Assembly (NCBI GenBank): GCA_036381515.1 | Contig: DASVCR010000027.1 | Location: 51,442-115,441 of the forward strand | Source of the DNA: ZC4RG20 sp036381515 | GTDB lineage: Bacteria; Pseudomonadota; Gammaproteobacteria; Steroidobacterales; Rariloculaceae | DNA length: 64,000 bases | Direction of reading: 5' to 3' | Shown: piece after piece, positions 1 to 9,137 of the stretch | Layout of the letters: each line of letters begins with the position of its first letter | How positions within the stretch are numbered: the first letter of the stretch is position 1 | Notes under the pieces: model-generated | What the model saw: only the letters and a program-made list of their open reading frames with translations | What the model was told of the DNA's origin: nothing | Databases searched by the model: none | Translations under genes and position numbers: made by a program

Positions 1-109
1 TCAGGCGCAGCGCGGGCTCGACGTGCTCGGGGCGGATCCGGTCGAAGCGCGGCAGCCCGTCCGCGGCGAGCAGCGGGTTGTCGGTGGTCGGGTCGGCGGA
101 TGCATTCAT
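1..109 (-). CDS. prlC: Oligopeptidase A (M3 family metallopeptidase), N-terminal part only
   Basis: Only the first 36 codons lie in the window; the gene runs off the left edge. The ATG is at 107-109 on the complement. The visible N-terminus carries NPLL followed by LPRFDRIRPEHVEPAL, the characteristic opening of oligopeptidase A, a cytoplasmic zinc metallopeptidase that degrades oligopeptides and cleaved signal peptides. The HExxH catalytic motif is outside the window. It diverges from gor across about 217 bp. prlC and gor are also close neighbours in E. coli, which supports the call. No promoter was confidently placed between them. Confidence 0.8.
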   Translation of the reverse strand, partial: MNASADPTTDNPLLAADGLPRFDRIRPEHVEPALRL

Positions 110-326
110 CGAAGCGGCCTCGTCGTCTCGTCGCTGTCGTCGGCCCGCGGGACCGCGGCAGGCCATTATGCAGAAGACGCGCGGCCGCGCGCACGGCCGG
201 GGGACGGGCGCGCCGCGCCGTCGATGCCCCGCCGTTGGGCACGGTTCCGTTAGACTTCCCGGTCGAGGGGCGCCGTGCGGGGCGCTTGCGCGCGACGTCG
301 GCCCCGAGGTCGAGAGAGGTTTTTCG

Positions 327-1673
327 GTGAAGTCATTCGATTTGATCGTCCTCGGCGGCGGCAGCGGCGGGCTCGCGACCGCCCAGCGGGCTGCGGAGTA
401 CGGGGCCAGGGTCGTGCTGTTCGAGCCGGCGCGCCTCGGCGGCACGTGCGTGAACGTCGGCTGCGTGCCGAAGAAGGTCATGTGGAACGCCGCGGAGCTC
501 GGGCACGCGATCCGGAACGCGGGCTACTACGGCTTCGACGTCAGCGCGCGCGGCCACGACTGGTCGAAGCTCAAGGCCGGGCGCGACGCGTACGTCGCGC
601 GCCTGAACGAGATCTACCGGCGCAACCTCGAGCGCCGCGGCATCGAGGTCGTCCGGAGCAAGGGACGCTTCGCGGCGCCGCACGAGATCGTAGACGACGC
701 GGGCAACCGGTACTCGGCGCCTCACATCGTGATCGCGACCGGGGGCTTCCCGAACGTTCCCGATCTGCCGGGCGCCGAGCTCGGCATCACGTCGGACGGG
801 TTCTTCGAGCTCGAGGAGCGTCCGCGGCGCGTCGCGATCGTTGGCAGCGGCTACATCGCCGTCGAGCTCGGCGGCGTGCTCCGCGCGCTCGGCAGCGACG
901 TCACGATCTTCGTCCGCTTCGACCGGCTGCTGCGCAGCTTCGACACGCTGCTCTCCGATCACCTGATGGTGCACATGCGTGCGTCCGGCATCGAGATCGT
1001 GACCGGCGCGGTGCCCGGGGCCGTTCACGGCCGCGGTCCGCTCGTGCTCGAGCTCGCCGACGGCCGCCGGCACGGCGAGTTCGATGCGCTGATCTGGGCC
1101 GTCGGCCGCTCGCCGAACAGCGGGTCGCTCGCGCTCGAGAACGCCGGGATCACGCCGACCGATCTCGGTCACGTGACGGTCGACGACTTCCAGAACACCG
1201 AGGTCGAAGGCATCTACGCGGTGGGCGACGTGACGGGGCGCATCGAGCTGACGCCGGTCGCGATCGCGGCCGGGCGGCGCCTCGCCGATCGGCTGTTCGA
1301 CGATCGCCCGGATCGGCGGTTGAGCTACGACGTGATTCCGACCGTGATCTTCTCGCATCCGCCGATCGGCACGATCGGCCTGTCCGAGGGCGAAGCGCTG
1401 GAGCGCTATCCGGACGAGAAGGTGCGCGCGTACACGACGGAGTTCGTGCCGATGTTCCACGCGCTGACCGACGAGAAGCCGAAGACCGCGATGAAGCTCG
1501 TCGTCGTCGGCGACGACGAGCGCATCGTCGGCTGTCACGTGATCGGGCCGGGCGCCGACGAGATGACGCAGGGGTTCGCCGTCGCGCTCACGATGGGCGC
1601 CCGCAAGGCGGACTTCGACGACACGATCGCGATTCACCCGACGAGCGCGGAGGAGCTCGTCACGATGCGGTGA
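327..1673 (+). CDS. gor: Glutathione-disulfide reductase
   Basis: Cytoplasmic FAD-dependent enzyme that reduces oxidised glutathione with NADPH. The 448 residues match the usual family length of about 450. The N-terminal FAD-binding GGGSGG (residues 9-14) is followed by the redox-active disulfide motif GGTCVNVGCVPKK. A second Rossmann motif GSGYIAVELGG binds NADPH, and the C-terminal dimerisation domain ends in AIHPTSAEELVTMR, with the active-site His-Pro-Thr. The frame stays open upstream, but a GTG at 327 gives the natural N-terminus MKSFDLIVLGGG, preceded by a GAGAGG-like ribosome-binding site. It is convergent with aroE. Confidence 0.95.
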   Translation: MKSFDLIVLGGGSGGLATAQRAAEYGARVVLFEPARLGGTCVNVGCVPKKVMWNAAELGHAIRNAGYYGFDVSARGHDWSKLKAGRDAYVARLNEIYRRNLERRGIEVVRSKGRFAAPHEIVDDAGNRYSAPHIVIATGGFPNVPDLPGAELGITSDGFFELEERPRRVAIVGSGYIAVELGGVLRALGSDVTIFVRFDRLLRSFDTLLSDHLMVHMRASGIEIVTGAVPGAVHGRGPLVLELADGRRHGEFDALIWAVGRSPNSGSLALENAGITPTDLGHVTVDDFQNTEVEGIYAVGDVTGRIELTPVAIAAGRRLADRLFDDRPDRRLSYDVIPTVIFSHPPIGTIGLSEGEALERYPDEKVRAYTTEFVPMFHALTDEKPKTAMKLVVVGDDERIVGCHVIGPGADEMTQGFAVALTMGARKADFDDTIAIHPTSAEELVTMR

Positions 1674-1783
1674 ACCGCGACGTTCCCATGCCTGACCCGG
1701 CGCCCTGACCCGGGCGTCGGCGGTGGTCGGCGTTGCGGGATAATCCCGCGACGCCCTTCTTTGGCGCAGCGGCATTCCTGGGG

Positions 1784-2620
1784 CTACTTGAAGCTCGCGA
1801 GGTGCTCGATGACGGGCTTTGTGTCCGGTCGGACGTGGCGCCAGATGTAGAACGACTCCGCCGCCTGCTCGACGAGCATGCCGAGCCCCTGCTCGGCGCG
1901 CTCGGCGCCGGCCTCGCTCGCCCAGAGCTGAAACGGCGTGAGGCCGCGCGCGTACGCGAGGTCGTAGCACCGCGTGCGCTCGCCGACGATCGACTCGGGA
2001 AACGGCGGCGTCTCGCCCTTGAGCCCGGCGGACGTCGCGTTGATCACGAGGTCGAACGCGGGCTCGCGCGCGAGCTCGGCGAACGCGCGGATCGACAGAC
2101 GCCCCAGGTGCCGGAACCGTTCCTCGAGCTCGGCGGCCCGCGGCAGCGTCCGGTTCGCGAGCACGACCTCCGCCGGTTCGTTCTCGAGCAGCGGCGGCAG
2201 GATCCCGCGCGCGGCGCCTCCGGCCCCGAGCACGACGATGCGTCGGCCGCGGATCTCCCAGCCGAGGTTCTCCGTCACGTCGCGCAGGAAGCCGATGCCG
2301 TCGGTGTTGTCGCCGCGGATCGGTCCGCCGTCGAACGACAGCGTGTTGACGGCACCTGCCTTCTCGGCCTCGGGACCGAGCCGCTCGGCGAGCCGGAACG
2401 CCGCCTCCTTGTGCGGGACGGTCACGTTCATGCCGCGGCCGCCTTCCGCAACGAAGCGGCGCACCGCGGTCTCGAACGCGTCGGGCGCGGCGTCGATCAG
2501 CTCGTAGGTCAGGCGCTGCCCGGTCTGCTGCGCGAAAAGCGAATGGATGATCGGCGACCGGCTGTGATGCACGGGATGGCCGACGAGCGCGTAACGGTCG
2601 GGGGCGCTGGTGGTGTTCAT
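1784..2620 (-). CDS. aroE: Shikimate dehydrogenase (NADP+)
   Basis: Reduces 3-dehydroshikimate to shikimate in the chorismate pathway. The protein has 278 residues, typical for AroE. The substrate-binding N-terminal domain shows the HSRSP motif (residues about 19-23), NVTVPHKE with the catalytic lysine, and the following GAVNT. The NADP-binding part has GAGGAARG, then NRT, and later NATSAGL. The C-terminus has the GLGMLVEQAAESF helix. It faces gor tail to tail, and its 5' side is about 300 bp from tag, which diverges. In E. coli aroE adjoins tsaC; here tsaC lies about 6.5 kb further on. Confidence 0.95.
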   Translation of the reverse strand: MNTTSAPDRYALVGHPVHHSRSPIIHSLFAQQTGQRLTYELIDAAPDAFETAVRRFVAEGGRGMNVTVPHKEAAFRLAERLGPEAEKAGAVNTLSFDGGPIRGDNTDGIGFLRDVTENLGWEIRGRRIVVLGAGGAARGILPPLLENEPAEVVLANRTLPRAAELEERFRHLGRLSIRAFAELAREPAFDLVINATSAGLKGETPPFPESIVGERTRCYDLAYARGLTPFQLWASEAGAERAEQGLGMLVEQAAESFYIWRHVRPDTKPVIEHLASFK

Positions 2621-2919
2621 CGTCGAGTCTCCGTTTCCCGAGGCAGTCGCGGCTGGACGCGAGAGACGCCCGGTCGTCTCGGTCGAGCCTCGAGGCAGGG
2701 GCCGGCGTCACCCGTCGCGCGCGGAGCGGCGCCGCTCACATTACTCGATGGGCGTGGGGCGCGGAAAGATCGTACGGCGGCGAGCGCTCGCCGGCCTGCG
2801 AGTCGAGCTGCATGCAGCGACGAGAATCTACGCTGGCGTTTCCGGCGTCGCGGATCGACACTGCTGCGGCCGGCAACGGCATGCACGTCGGACTCGATCA
2901 ACGTGCCACGGAGCCCTTT

Positions 2920-3561
2920 ATGACGAACACCGTGATGACGAACGTCGTGCGCTGCGCATGGAGCGAAGGCGTCGACCAGGAATACCTCGACTACCACGAC
3001 CGCGAATGGGGCGTGCCGGTCCACGACGACAACACGCACTTCGAGTTCCTGATCCTCGAGGCGGCCCAGGCCGGGCTGAGCTGGCGGACGGTGCTGCGCA
3101 AGCGCGCGGGGTATCGGCGCGCGTTCGCCGACTTCGATCCGGCGCGCGTCGCCCGCTTCAACAGCCGCTCGATCGAGCGGCTGCTCGCCGATCCCGGCAT
3201 CATCCGCAACCGTCAGAAGATCGAGGCGGCGGTCACGAACGCGAAGCGCTTTCTCGACGTGCAGGAGGAGTTCGGCAGCTTCGACGCGTACGTCTGGCGC
3301 TTCGTGGACGGCCGCCCGATCGTGAACGCGTGGCGCCGGCAGAGCGACGTGCCGGCGACGAGCGCCGAGTCGGACGCGCTGAGCCGCGATCTGAAGCAGC
3401 GAGGGTTCAAGTTCGTCGGCTCGACAGTGGTCTACGCGCACATGCAGGCGACGGGCCTCGTGAACGACCACGTCGTCGATTGCTTTCGATACGAGCCGTG
3501 CCGGCGGGCAGCCGAGAAAATCGTGTCAGACACCTTTTCCCGTGGGAAAGGGCGTGCCTGA
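2920..3561 (+). CDS. tag: DNA-3-methyladenine glycosylase I
   Basis: Base-excision repair enzyme that removes 3-methyladenine from DNA. The core is complete: RCAW near the N-terminus and DYHDREWGVP give the first zinc ligands (Cys, His), AGLSW and DPGIIRNR follow, then GFKFVGSTVVYAHMQATG and LVNDHVVDCF with the last zinc ligands (His, Cys). The frame is open from 2812, but homology starts after the ATG at 2920, with another ATG at 2935. The last 16 or so codons, from about 3512, read into the left arm and loop of an inverted repeat (3516-3603). The C-terminal tail EKIVSDTFSRGKGRA is therefore repeat-derived rather than part of the enzyme fold. Confidence 0.92.
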   Translation: MTNTVMTNVVRCAWSEGVDQEYLDYHDREWGVPVHDDNTHFEFLILEAAQAGLSWRTVLRKRAGYRRAFADFDPARVARFNSRSIERLLADPGIIRNRQKIEAAVTNAKRFLDVQEEFGSFDAYVWRFVDGRPIVNAWRRQSDVPATSAESDALSRDLKQRGFKFVGSTVVYAHMQATGLVNDHVVDCFRYEPCRRAAEKIVSDTFSRGKGRA

Positions 3562-3603
3562 CCCGGTTGCCTCGCACGGAAAAATGTGTCTGACACGATT
3601 TTC
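3516..3603. repeat. Inverted repeat element, GTGTCTGACAC family, copy 1
   Basis: Perfect 18-bp arms at 3516-3533 and 3586-3603 surround a 52-bp loop. The arm core is TCGTGTCAGACAC and its complement. The left arm is inside the 3' end of tag; the right arm stops three bases before the stop codon of the convergent subtilase gene. The AAAA and TTTT flanks could let the element act as a bidirectional terminator. Related elements occur at 22494-22582 and 55174-55233. Confidence 0.85.
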
Positions 3604-3605
3604 GG

Positions 3606-6600
3606 TCACGGCGAGCTGATCTCGACGACGGTGAGCGTATACGGCTCGCCGTCGACGTGATGCGAGATCGCGCCGAGATAGCGCGTCGCCGGCGCGAGGC
3701 CGTCCCACTCGAGCTCGAGCACGGTGCGGTCGCCGTCGGCGACGGTGTCGGGCCCGAACACGTCGAAGTTGCCGACGTAGTCGTCGATGCCGAGCGACCA
3801 CGCGTGCAGCGTGTAATACGCGCCGCGGCCGCCGGCCGGATCCGTGTCGAAGCCGTGCACGAGCACCGCGTAGACGCCGGGCTCGGGCAGCACGAGATCG
3901 ATCTGCTCCTCGGACGTGAATCCGCCGCTCTCGGCGACCTGCACGCACTCGTTGTCCGGGCAATAAAACAGATAGAGATCGAGGTCGTCGGCGCCGTCCG
4001 TCAGCTCGTCGAACAGCGCGAAGCGCGCGAAGATCTGGTCCGGCGGCATCTCGATCAGGTGCGCGGTCACGCCGTCGTCGAAGCGGAAGCTGAAGCGGTT
4101 CGTCTCGTCCTCGTCGACGAAGCCGTCCTCGACGTACGGCGCGCGAAGGCCGTGCACGCCGGCGAAGTACTCGCCCGAATAACCGAACGCGACGGGCACC
4201 TCGAAGTATCCGGCCGCGCCGGTCAGGAAGACGTCCTCCGGTGAGCGCATCGTGACCGGCAGGACGGCGAGCGGCGATGCGATCCGATGCGTGCCGTCGG
4301 TCCACGCGAGGTCGCCGAACGTCCATTCCTCGGGCACGGGCTCCCGCTTCGTGAACGTCAGCGTGAACGTCGCGGACTCGCCGGTGCCGAGCGTCAGGGC
4401 CGGCGGGTCGACGTCGACGTCGATCCCGAACGGCGCGGCGATCTCGGCGGTGTACGTCCCGGCCGGGCCGACGTTCGTCACGCGGCGCGTCACCGTGTCG
4501 CCGGTGATGAGCCTCGATACGCCGACGCTCGGCAGGTTGAGCTCGCGCGGCTCGAAGGAGTAGCCGAGCGCCGCAAGCTCGTTGCACTCGTCCGCCGGGA
4601 ACGGCGAGTAGCGGAGCCCGCACAGGAACGCCGCGTGATCGAGCAGGTTGCTGTCGTAGACGAGGCCCGGGTCGATCGCGCGGTTCGGGTCGATGTGTCC
4701 CGCGCCGACCTCGAACGGGTCCGCCTGGCCCTCGTTGCCGGGCCGCATGACGTCCGGGCGCGCCGACGTCATGAGCGCCGACTTCAGCGCGGCCGGCGAC
4801 CACTCCGGGTGCGCCTCCTTCAGCAGCGCGGCGACGCCGGCCGCTTCGGGCGCCGCCATCGACGTGCCGGACAGATACTGGAACGTCTCGCCGCGCAGCC
4901 CGTTCGCGACGTCGGGCGTATGTCCGCCGAGGATCTCGACGCCGGGCGCGGTGACGTCGGGCTTCACGAAGTCGGGCTCGCTGAGGTCGGGGCCGCGCGA
5001 CGAGAAATCGGCGACGACGTTGCCGTTGACGTTGCCCTCGATGAAGAGCCCCGCGACGAGCCGGACCTCGATCCGGTCTCCTGCGGTGAGCCGGTCGGCG
5101 AGCTGCTGCCCGTCCGCGGCGCCGATCATCACGGCCGGAATCCGCGCGCTGCCGCGGTCGCCGTTCATGACGATCGGCGCGCCCGTCGTGTTGTAGACGA
5201 TCGCCGCGCGCGCGCCGGCCTGCTCGGCGTGGCCGAGCTTGACGGCGAAGTCGCACCGGCCGCGCTCGATCAGCACCACGGAGCCTGCGACGTTGCCCGT
5301 GAGAGGCTCGCACGCGTCGCGGACGCTCCCGCCGAACGCCGTGCCGGCCGTCTGGACGCCGTCGTCCGCGAGGACGAGCGGCGCTTCGATCGCGCGCTCC
5401 GGGTCGAGCCGCGGCGTGAAGCTCGCCTCGCGCATCGGCACGAGGCCGGCGAGGTCCTCGGGCGCGGTGATCTCGACCGCCTCCTCGAAGAGCGTCCCGC
5501 CCTGCGTCGATGCGCCGACCGTCAGCACCCACGGCGCGCTCGACGGCGAGCCGATCGTGCCGTAGTCGGGACCGTCGTTGCCTGCGGCGACGACCGTGAG
5601 GATGCCGGCGTCGAACGCGTCGAGCAGCGCGAGGTCGTCGGGCGCCGTGAGGTCGGTCTCGAGGCTGCCGACCGAGTAGTTGATGATGTCGACGCCGTCC
5701 GCGACAGCGTCGTCGATCGCCCTCGCGAGGTCGGACGTCGCGCACGTCGCACGGCGCGCGCCGGGCTCGAGCCAGCACGCCTTGTAGACCGCGATCCGCG
5801 CGCGCGGCGCGATGCCGGAGACGCGCGCGACGCGCCGTCCGAAGAGCCACGCGGACGTCGGATTGCCGGCCGCGATCGTCGCGATGTGCGTGCCGTGGCC
5901 GTCGGCGTCCTTCGGCGACACGAACTCGTTCGGATCGAGCTCGTGGCGCGCGAGGAAGCCGTCGATGTAATAGCGCGCGCCGACGATCTTGTAGTTGCAC
6001 GCGCTATCCGGAAAGCCGGGACCGGTCTCGCACACGCCGTTCCAGCCTTCCGGCCGGTCGAACCGCGGCACGGACGGCGGATTGCGGCGCAGCGAATGGC
6101 AGAGCCAGCGTCCGAGCCACGATGCGCGCGCCCAGCGGCTCTCGCAGGCCCTCGGGACCTGCGGCTCGACGTCGAGGAGCGACGGATGATTCGGCGTGAT
6201 CCCGCTGTCGATGATGCCGATGATCACGTCCTCGCCCTGGAGACCCAGGTCCGCGCGCAGGCCGCCTTTCGGCTCCTCGAGGCCGAGGAAAATCGCGCTG
6301 TTGTTCGTCTCGAGCGTGTGGTCCGTGTCCGGCCAGATGCGCTCGACCTCGCCGAGCTGCGCGAGGCGCGCGACCTGGTCGGGCGTCAGCCTCGCCGCGA
6401 ACCCGTTCAGCGCGTACCGGAAGCTGTAAAGCTTGCCTCCGGCCGCGCCGACGCTCGCGAGCATCCGGTCGTGGGAAGTTTCGAGGTACGCGACATAGCT
6501 CTGCACGGCGCCGGAGGACGAGTCGAGCTTGCGCCCCGGGGCGGGCTTCGTCGCGGCGAAGCCCGCCGTGCCGCCCTTGTACGTCGCGGCGCCCGGCTGC

Positions 6601-6788
6601 CTCAGCTTGACGATGAAGACGGACGCCGGCTCTTTCGCCTGGCGGACGGGTGCCGCGAGGCGCAGGGGCCCGACGGGAGGCGCGGAGTCCGGCGCCTGTG
6701 CCAGCGCCGGCAGCGAGATTGCGACGGCGCACGCAGCGAGCCATCGGCGACCGCGTCCCCCCGTTTGCGGGCCAAGCGCTCGGTGCAT
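3606..6788 (-). CDS. Secreted subtilisin-like serine protease (S8) with PA domain
   Basis: A 1060-residue exported protease. Residues 1-31 form a signal peptide ending ALAQA. Residues about 54-155 look like an I9 propeptide. The S8 domain carries the triad Asp194 (DSG), His298 (HGTH) and Ser643 (GTSMAAPE), with the oxyanion Asn in AAGNDGP near 403. A PA domain (about 460-590) is inserted between His and Ser, as in lactocepin- and plant-type subtilases. A fibronectin-like region follows (about 700-830). The C-terminal 200 residues resemble a pre-peptidase beta-sandwich and hold two cysteines in CPDNEC. It is probably an extracellular or surface nutritional protease; the substrate is unknown. 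It is transcribed alone and ends against an inverted repeat shared with tag. Confidence 0.92.
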   Translation of the reverse strand: MHRALGPQTGGRGRRWLAACAVAISLPALAQAPDSAPPVGPLRLAAPVRQAKEPASVFIVKLRQPGAATYKGGTAGFAATKPAPGRKLDSSSGAVQSYVAYLETSHDRMLASVGAAGGKLYSFRYALNGFAARLTPDQVARLAQLGEVERIWPDTDHTLETNNSAIFLGLEEPKGGLRADLGLQGEDVIIGIIDSGITPNHPSLLDVEPQVPRACESRWARASWLGRWLCHSLRRNPPSVPRFDRPEGWNGVCETGPGFPDSACNYKIVGARYYIDGFLARHELDPNEFVSPKDADGHGTHIATIAAGNPTSAWLFGRRVARVSGIAPRARIAVYKACWLEPGARRATCATSDLARAIDDAVADGVDIINYSVGSLETDLTAPDDLALLDAFDAGILTVVAAGNDGPDYGTIGSPSSAPWVLTVGASTQGGTLFEEAVEITAPEDLAGLVPMREASFTPRLDPERAIEAPLVLADDGVQTAGTAFGGSVRDACEPLTGNVAGSVVLIERGRCDFAVKLGHAEQAGARAAIVYNTTGAPIVMNGDRGSARIPAVMIGAADGQQLADRLTAGDRIEVRLVAGLFIEGNVNGNVVADFSSRGPDLSEPDFVKPDVTAPGVEILGGHTPDVANGLRGETFQYLSGTSMAAPEAAGVAALLKEAHPEWSPAALKSALMTSARPDVMRPGNEGQADPFEVGAGHIDPNRAIDPGLVYDSNLLDHAAFLCGLRYSPFPADECNELAALGYSFEPRELNLPSVGVSRLITGDTVTRRVTNVGPAGTYTAEIAAPFGIDVDVDPPALTLGTGESATFTLTFTKREPVPEEWTFGDLAWTDGTHRIASPLAVLPVTMRSPEDVFLTGAAGYFEVPVAFGYSGEYFAGVHGLRAPYVEDGFVDEDETNRFSFRFDDGVTAHLIEMPPDQIFARFALFDELTDGADDLDLYLFYCPDNECVQVAESGGFTSEEQIDLVLPEPGVYAVLVHGFDTDPAGGRGAYYTLHAWSLGIDDYVGNFDVFGPDTVADGDRTVLELEWDGLAPATRYLGAISHHVDGEPYTLTVVEISSP

Positions 6789-6859
6789 CGTTGTTGTCTT
6801 TTGCGCCCCGGTAACCCCCCGCGGAAGTTAGCATAGCTTCGCATCGGCACAAACCCGCC

Positions 6860-8944
6860 CTACAGCGACAGCGTGCGCACGAACTCGGCGACGCGCCGCT
6901 GGGCCGCGGCGAGCGCGTCGCGCAACCCTTCGATCTCCGCATCGAGCTCGGCGATCCGGTCCTCCTGGCGCGACAGCTCGTCGAGATAACGGCGCGACAG
7001 GTCGCTCTCGTCCGGCACGGCGGCGAGGTTTTCGCGAATTCGCTCCTGGTCGCCGACGAGCGTGCCGCGCGCTTCCTGCGCGTCGCGGAGCGCCCGCTCG
7101 CTTTCCGCGACCTCCTCGCGAAGCTCGGCGAGCTCGCGCAACGCGGCACGGATCGGCTCCGACAGCTCGTCGTTCGCGATCCAGACGCGGATCTGCTCGA
7201 CCGTCAGCGGCGCAAGCTCGACGCGCTGCATTCGCGACCGCTCGAGGACCGCGTCGAGCCGGACGGTCTCGTCCGCGGCGACCGTGACCGGCAGGCGGTA
7301 GGCCGTCTCGGTGAGCTCGCGCTCGCCCGACGGCTCGACGAGATCCCAGCCCTCGCGGCGCGGGTGCTCGATCACGACGTCGCGCGTCTCATTCGGCGCC
7401 GCGGCGACGAGGTACTGCGTCGTCTGGCGGTCGACGACGCCGAGCTCGAGCACGCCGTCGACGATACGGCCGCGGCTGATGCGCCGCGCGGCACGCTCCT
7501 CGCGGTCGATCGTGACCTCCTGATCCACCGCGAAGCTGAGCAGCCGCTCCTCGCCGGCGGGAAGCGGCGAGAGACGCGCGTCGCCGACGTGGCTGACGGT
7601 GCCGGTCGCGGCATCGCGCTCGTAAAGCGTCAGCACGCCGGGCGGCAGACCGGTGCCCGTGTCATTCGTCAGCAGCACCGATGCGAGCGGATGGCGCGGG
7701 TGCGTGTCGGGCTGATAGAGCGACACGCGCCGGGCCGGGACGTCGCGGGCGACGATCGGCACGAGCACGGAATCGCCGGCGGCGACCGTGACGGGCCGCG
7801 GCACGCGGAACAGCACCTGAGCGGCGGCCTCCGTCGACTCGGCCGCGTCGATCGGCGCGGGCGCGGGACCGGCCACGGAGGGCTCGATGCGTGATGCCGT
7901 CACGACGACCTCTTCGAAGCGCTGGGCATCGTCGGCTCCGGCGCGTGCCCGGGCCGACGGCGCCGCGGCGTTGGCGACGCCGAACCCTGCCTCGCCCGCG
8001 CCGCCCGCGCGGATGGAGCCGCTGTCGACGCGCGGCAGCACGCGTCCGAGGACCTCGACCGGCACCTCGGGGCGATCCACGTAATAGGCGTCGTAGAGCG
8101 CCTGCCGGAACGTGACCGGATGACCCGACACGAGCGACAGCTCGACGTCGTTCCAGTCCTCGCCGGTCAGGTTCTCGAGCATCGCCCATCCCTGCAGCGA
8201 CGCGGTGCCGCTGCCCGGCTCGTCGGACAACGTCAGCCGGTACGTCGCCTTCCACAGCGGCACCTCGACGACGTACGCGACGCGCACGGTGCGCTCGTCG
8301 GTGCCGCCGTCGATCGTGACCGTCAGCGTGCGGCTGTCCGCGTCCTCGAGCCGCGCGATCGCGGCCAGCGCCGCCTCGACGTCGGCGGAGAGCTCGGGAT
8401 CGGTGAACGCGATCGACCCCACGTCCTCGAGCACGACCTGCTGGATGCCGTTCGGCGTCACGAGGCTCACGCGATGCCGCGTCGTCGTGCCGCGGTCGGG
8501 AAGGGCGACCGTCTCGGGCGTGACGGACAGCAGCCGTCCGGTCGTCTCGCGCGTGCCGGAGACGCGCACCTCGGCGCCCTGCAGCGCACCGAGCAGCGCG
8601 GCGGGCGACGACAGATGCTCGGGCTCGAACGGCAGCCCGCGGAACGTCTCGCGCAGCGGCTCCTGTCCGGGCAGGCTGATCGTGCCGACGCGCCCTTCGT
8701 CGTCGTAGACGACGACGCTCTTCAGCACGTCGTCGACCTGATCGCGGCGCACGCGAAACGACAGCTCGGTCTCGCCGGACACGCGCGTCTCGTATTCGAA
8801 GTAGCCGACGCCGCCCGTCGACAACATCACGCGGCGCAGCTCGAACTCGCTGGAACCGTCGTCGTCGCCGTCCTGCGCGGCGGCTTCGCCGCCGGCGACG
8901 AGGAGAATCGTTGCGCCGAGGGCGGCGCCTGTGACGTTGCGCAT
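6860..8944 (-). CDS. DUF4139 domain-containing exported protein
   Basis: The chosen ATG at 8942-8944 follows an excellent AAGGAGGG site and gives a signal peptide (MRNVTGAALGATILLVAG...EAAAQ), 694 residues in all. The frame continues upstream only through a short tandem repeat. The N-terminal domain of repeated strands and the central DUF4139 beta-domain (PLWKATYRL, GWAMLENLTGEDWNDVELSLVSG) are typical of MuiA-like proteins of unknown function. A low-complexity linker at about residues 320-370 contains FEEVVVTASRIE, resembling the stretch near the TonB box of outer-membrane receptors. The last 90 residues are a charged coiled coil (RELAELREEVAESERALRD). Function unknown; periplasmic or outer-membrane location is inferred. 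Confidence 0.8.
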   Translation of the reverse strand: MRNVTGAALGATILLVAGGEAAAQDGDDDGSSEFELRRVMLSTGGVGYFEYETRVSGETELSFRVRRDQVDDVLKSVVVYDDEGRVGTISLPGQEPLRETFRGLPFEPEHLSSPAALLGALQGAEVRVSGTRETTGRLLSVTPETVALPDRGTTTRHRVSLVTPNGIQQVVLEDVGSIAFTDPELSADVEAALAAIARLEDADSRTLTVTIDGGTDERTVRVAYVVEVPLWKATYRLTLSDEPGSGTASLQGWAMLENLTGEDWNDVELSLVSGHPVTFRQALYDAYYVDRPEVPVEVLGRVLPRVDSGSIRAGGAGEAGFGVANAAAPSARARAGADDAQRFEEVVVTASRIEPSVAGPAPAPIDAAESTEAAAQVLFRVPRPVTVAAGDSVLVPIVARDVPARRVSLYQPDTHPRHPLASVLLTNDTGTGLPPGVLTLYERDAATGTVSHVGDARLSPLPAGEERLLSFAVDQEVTIDREERAARRISRGRIVDGVLELGVVDRQTTQYLVAAAPNETRDVVIEHPRREGWDLVEPSGERELTETAYRLPVTVAADETVRLDAVLERSRMQRVELAPLTVEQIRVWIANDELSEPIRAALRELAELREEVAESERALRDAQEARGTLVGDQERIRENLAAVPDESDLSRRYLDELSRQEDRIAELDAEIEGLRDALAAAQRRVAEFVRTLSL

Positions 8945-8961
8945 GCGGAGGGCCCTCCTTA

Positions 8962-9009
8962 GTTTTCTGGATTTCTGTCTACGCAGTTCTCTGGATTCCT
9001 GTCTACGCG
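8962..9009. repeat. 24-bp direct tandem repeat, two copies
   Basis: Units 8962-8985 and 8986-9009 both read GTTYTCTGGATTYCTGTCTA followed by CGCR, with three differences. They lie just upstream of the DUF4139 gene (minus strand), in its 5' untranslated or promoter region. Role unknown. Confidence 0.75.
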
Positions 9010-9137
9010 CGACGCTCGCGGCCGGCAAGCGAGCACGTCGTGCTTGCCGCGGTTCACCGCGCCGATATCCATGCCGATATCCGTTTAGCGGCGGCCCGGC
9101 CGGAAAGGTTCAAGGAGGAAAAAGATCGCACCGCGGC

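Noticed and set aside
2610..3593. Alternative plus-strand frame over tag
   Set aside because: The overlapping frame from 2920 has the complete Tag active-site and zinc motifs; the other is Arg-rich shadow.
9061..9082. Two copies of GCCGATATCC 12 bp apart upstream of the DUF4139 gene, as an operator
   Set aside because: A short direct repeat with no symmetry partner or known regulator; could be chance.
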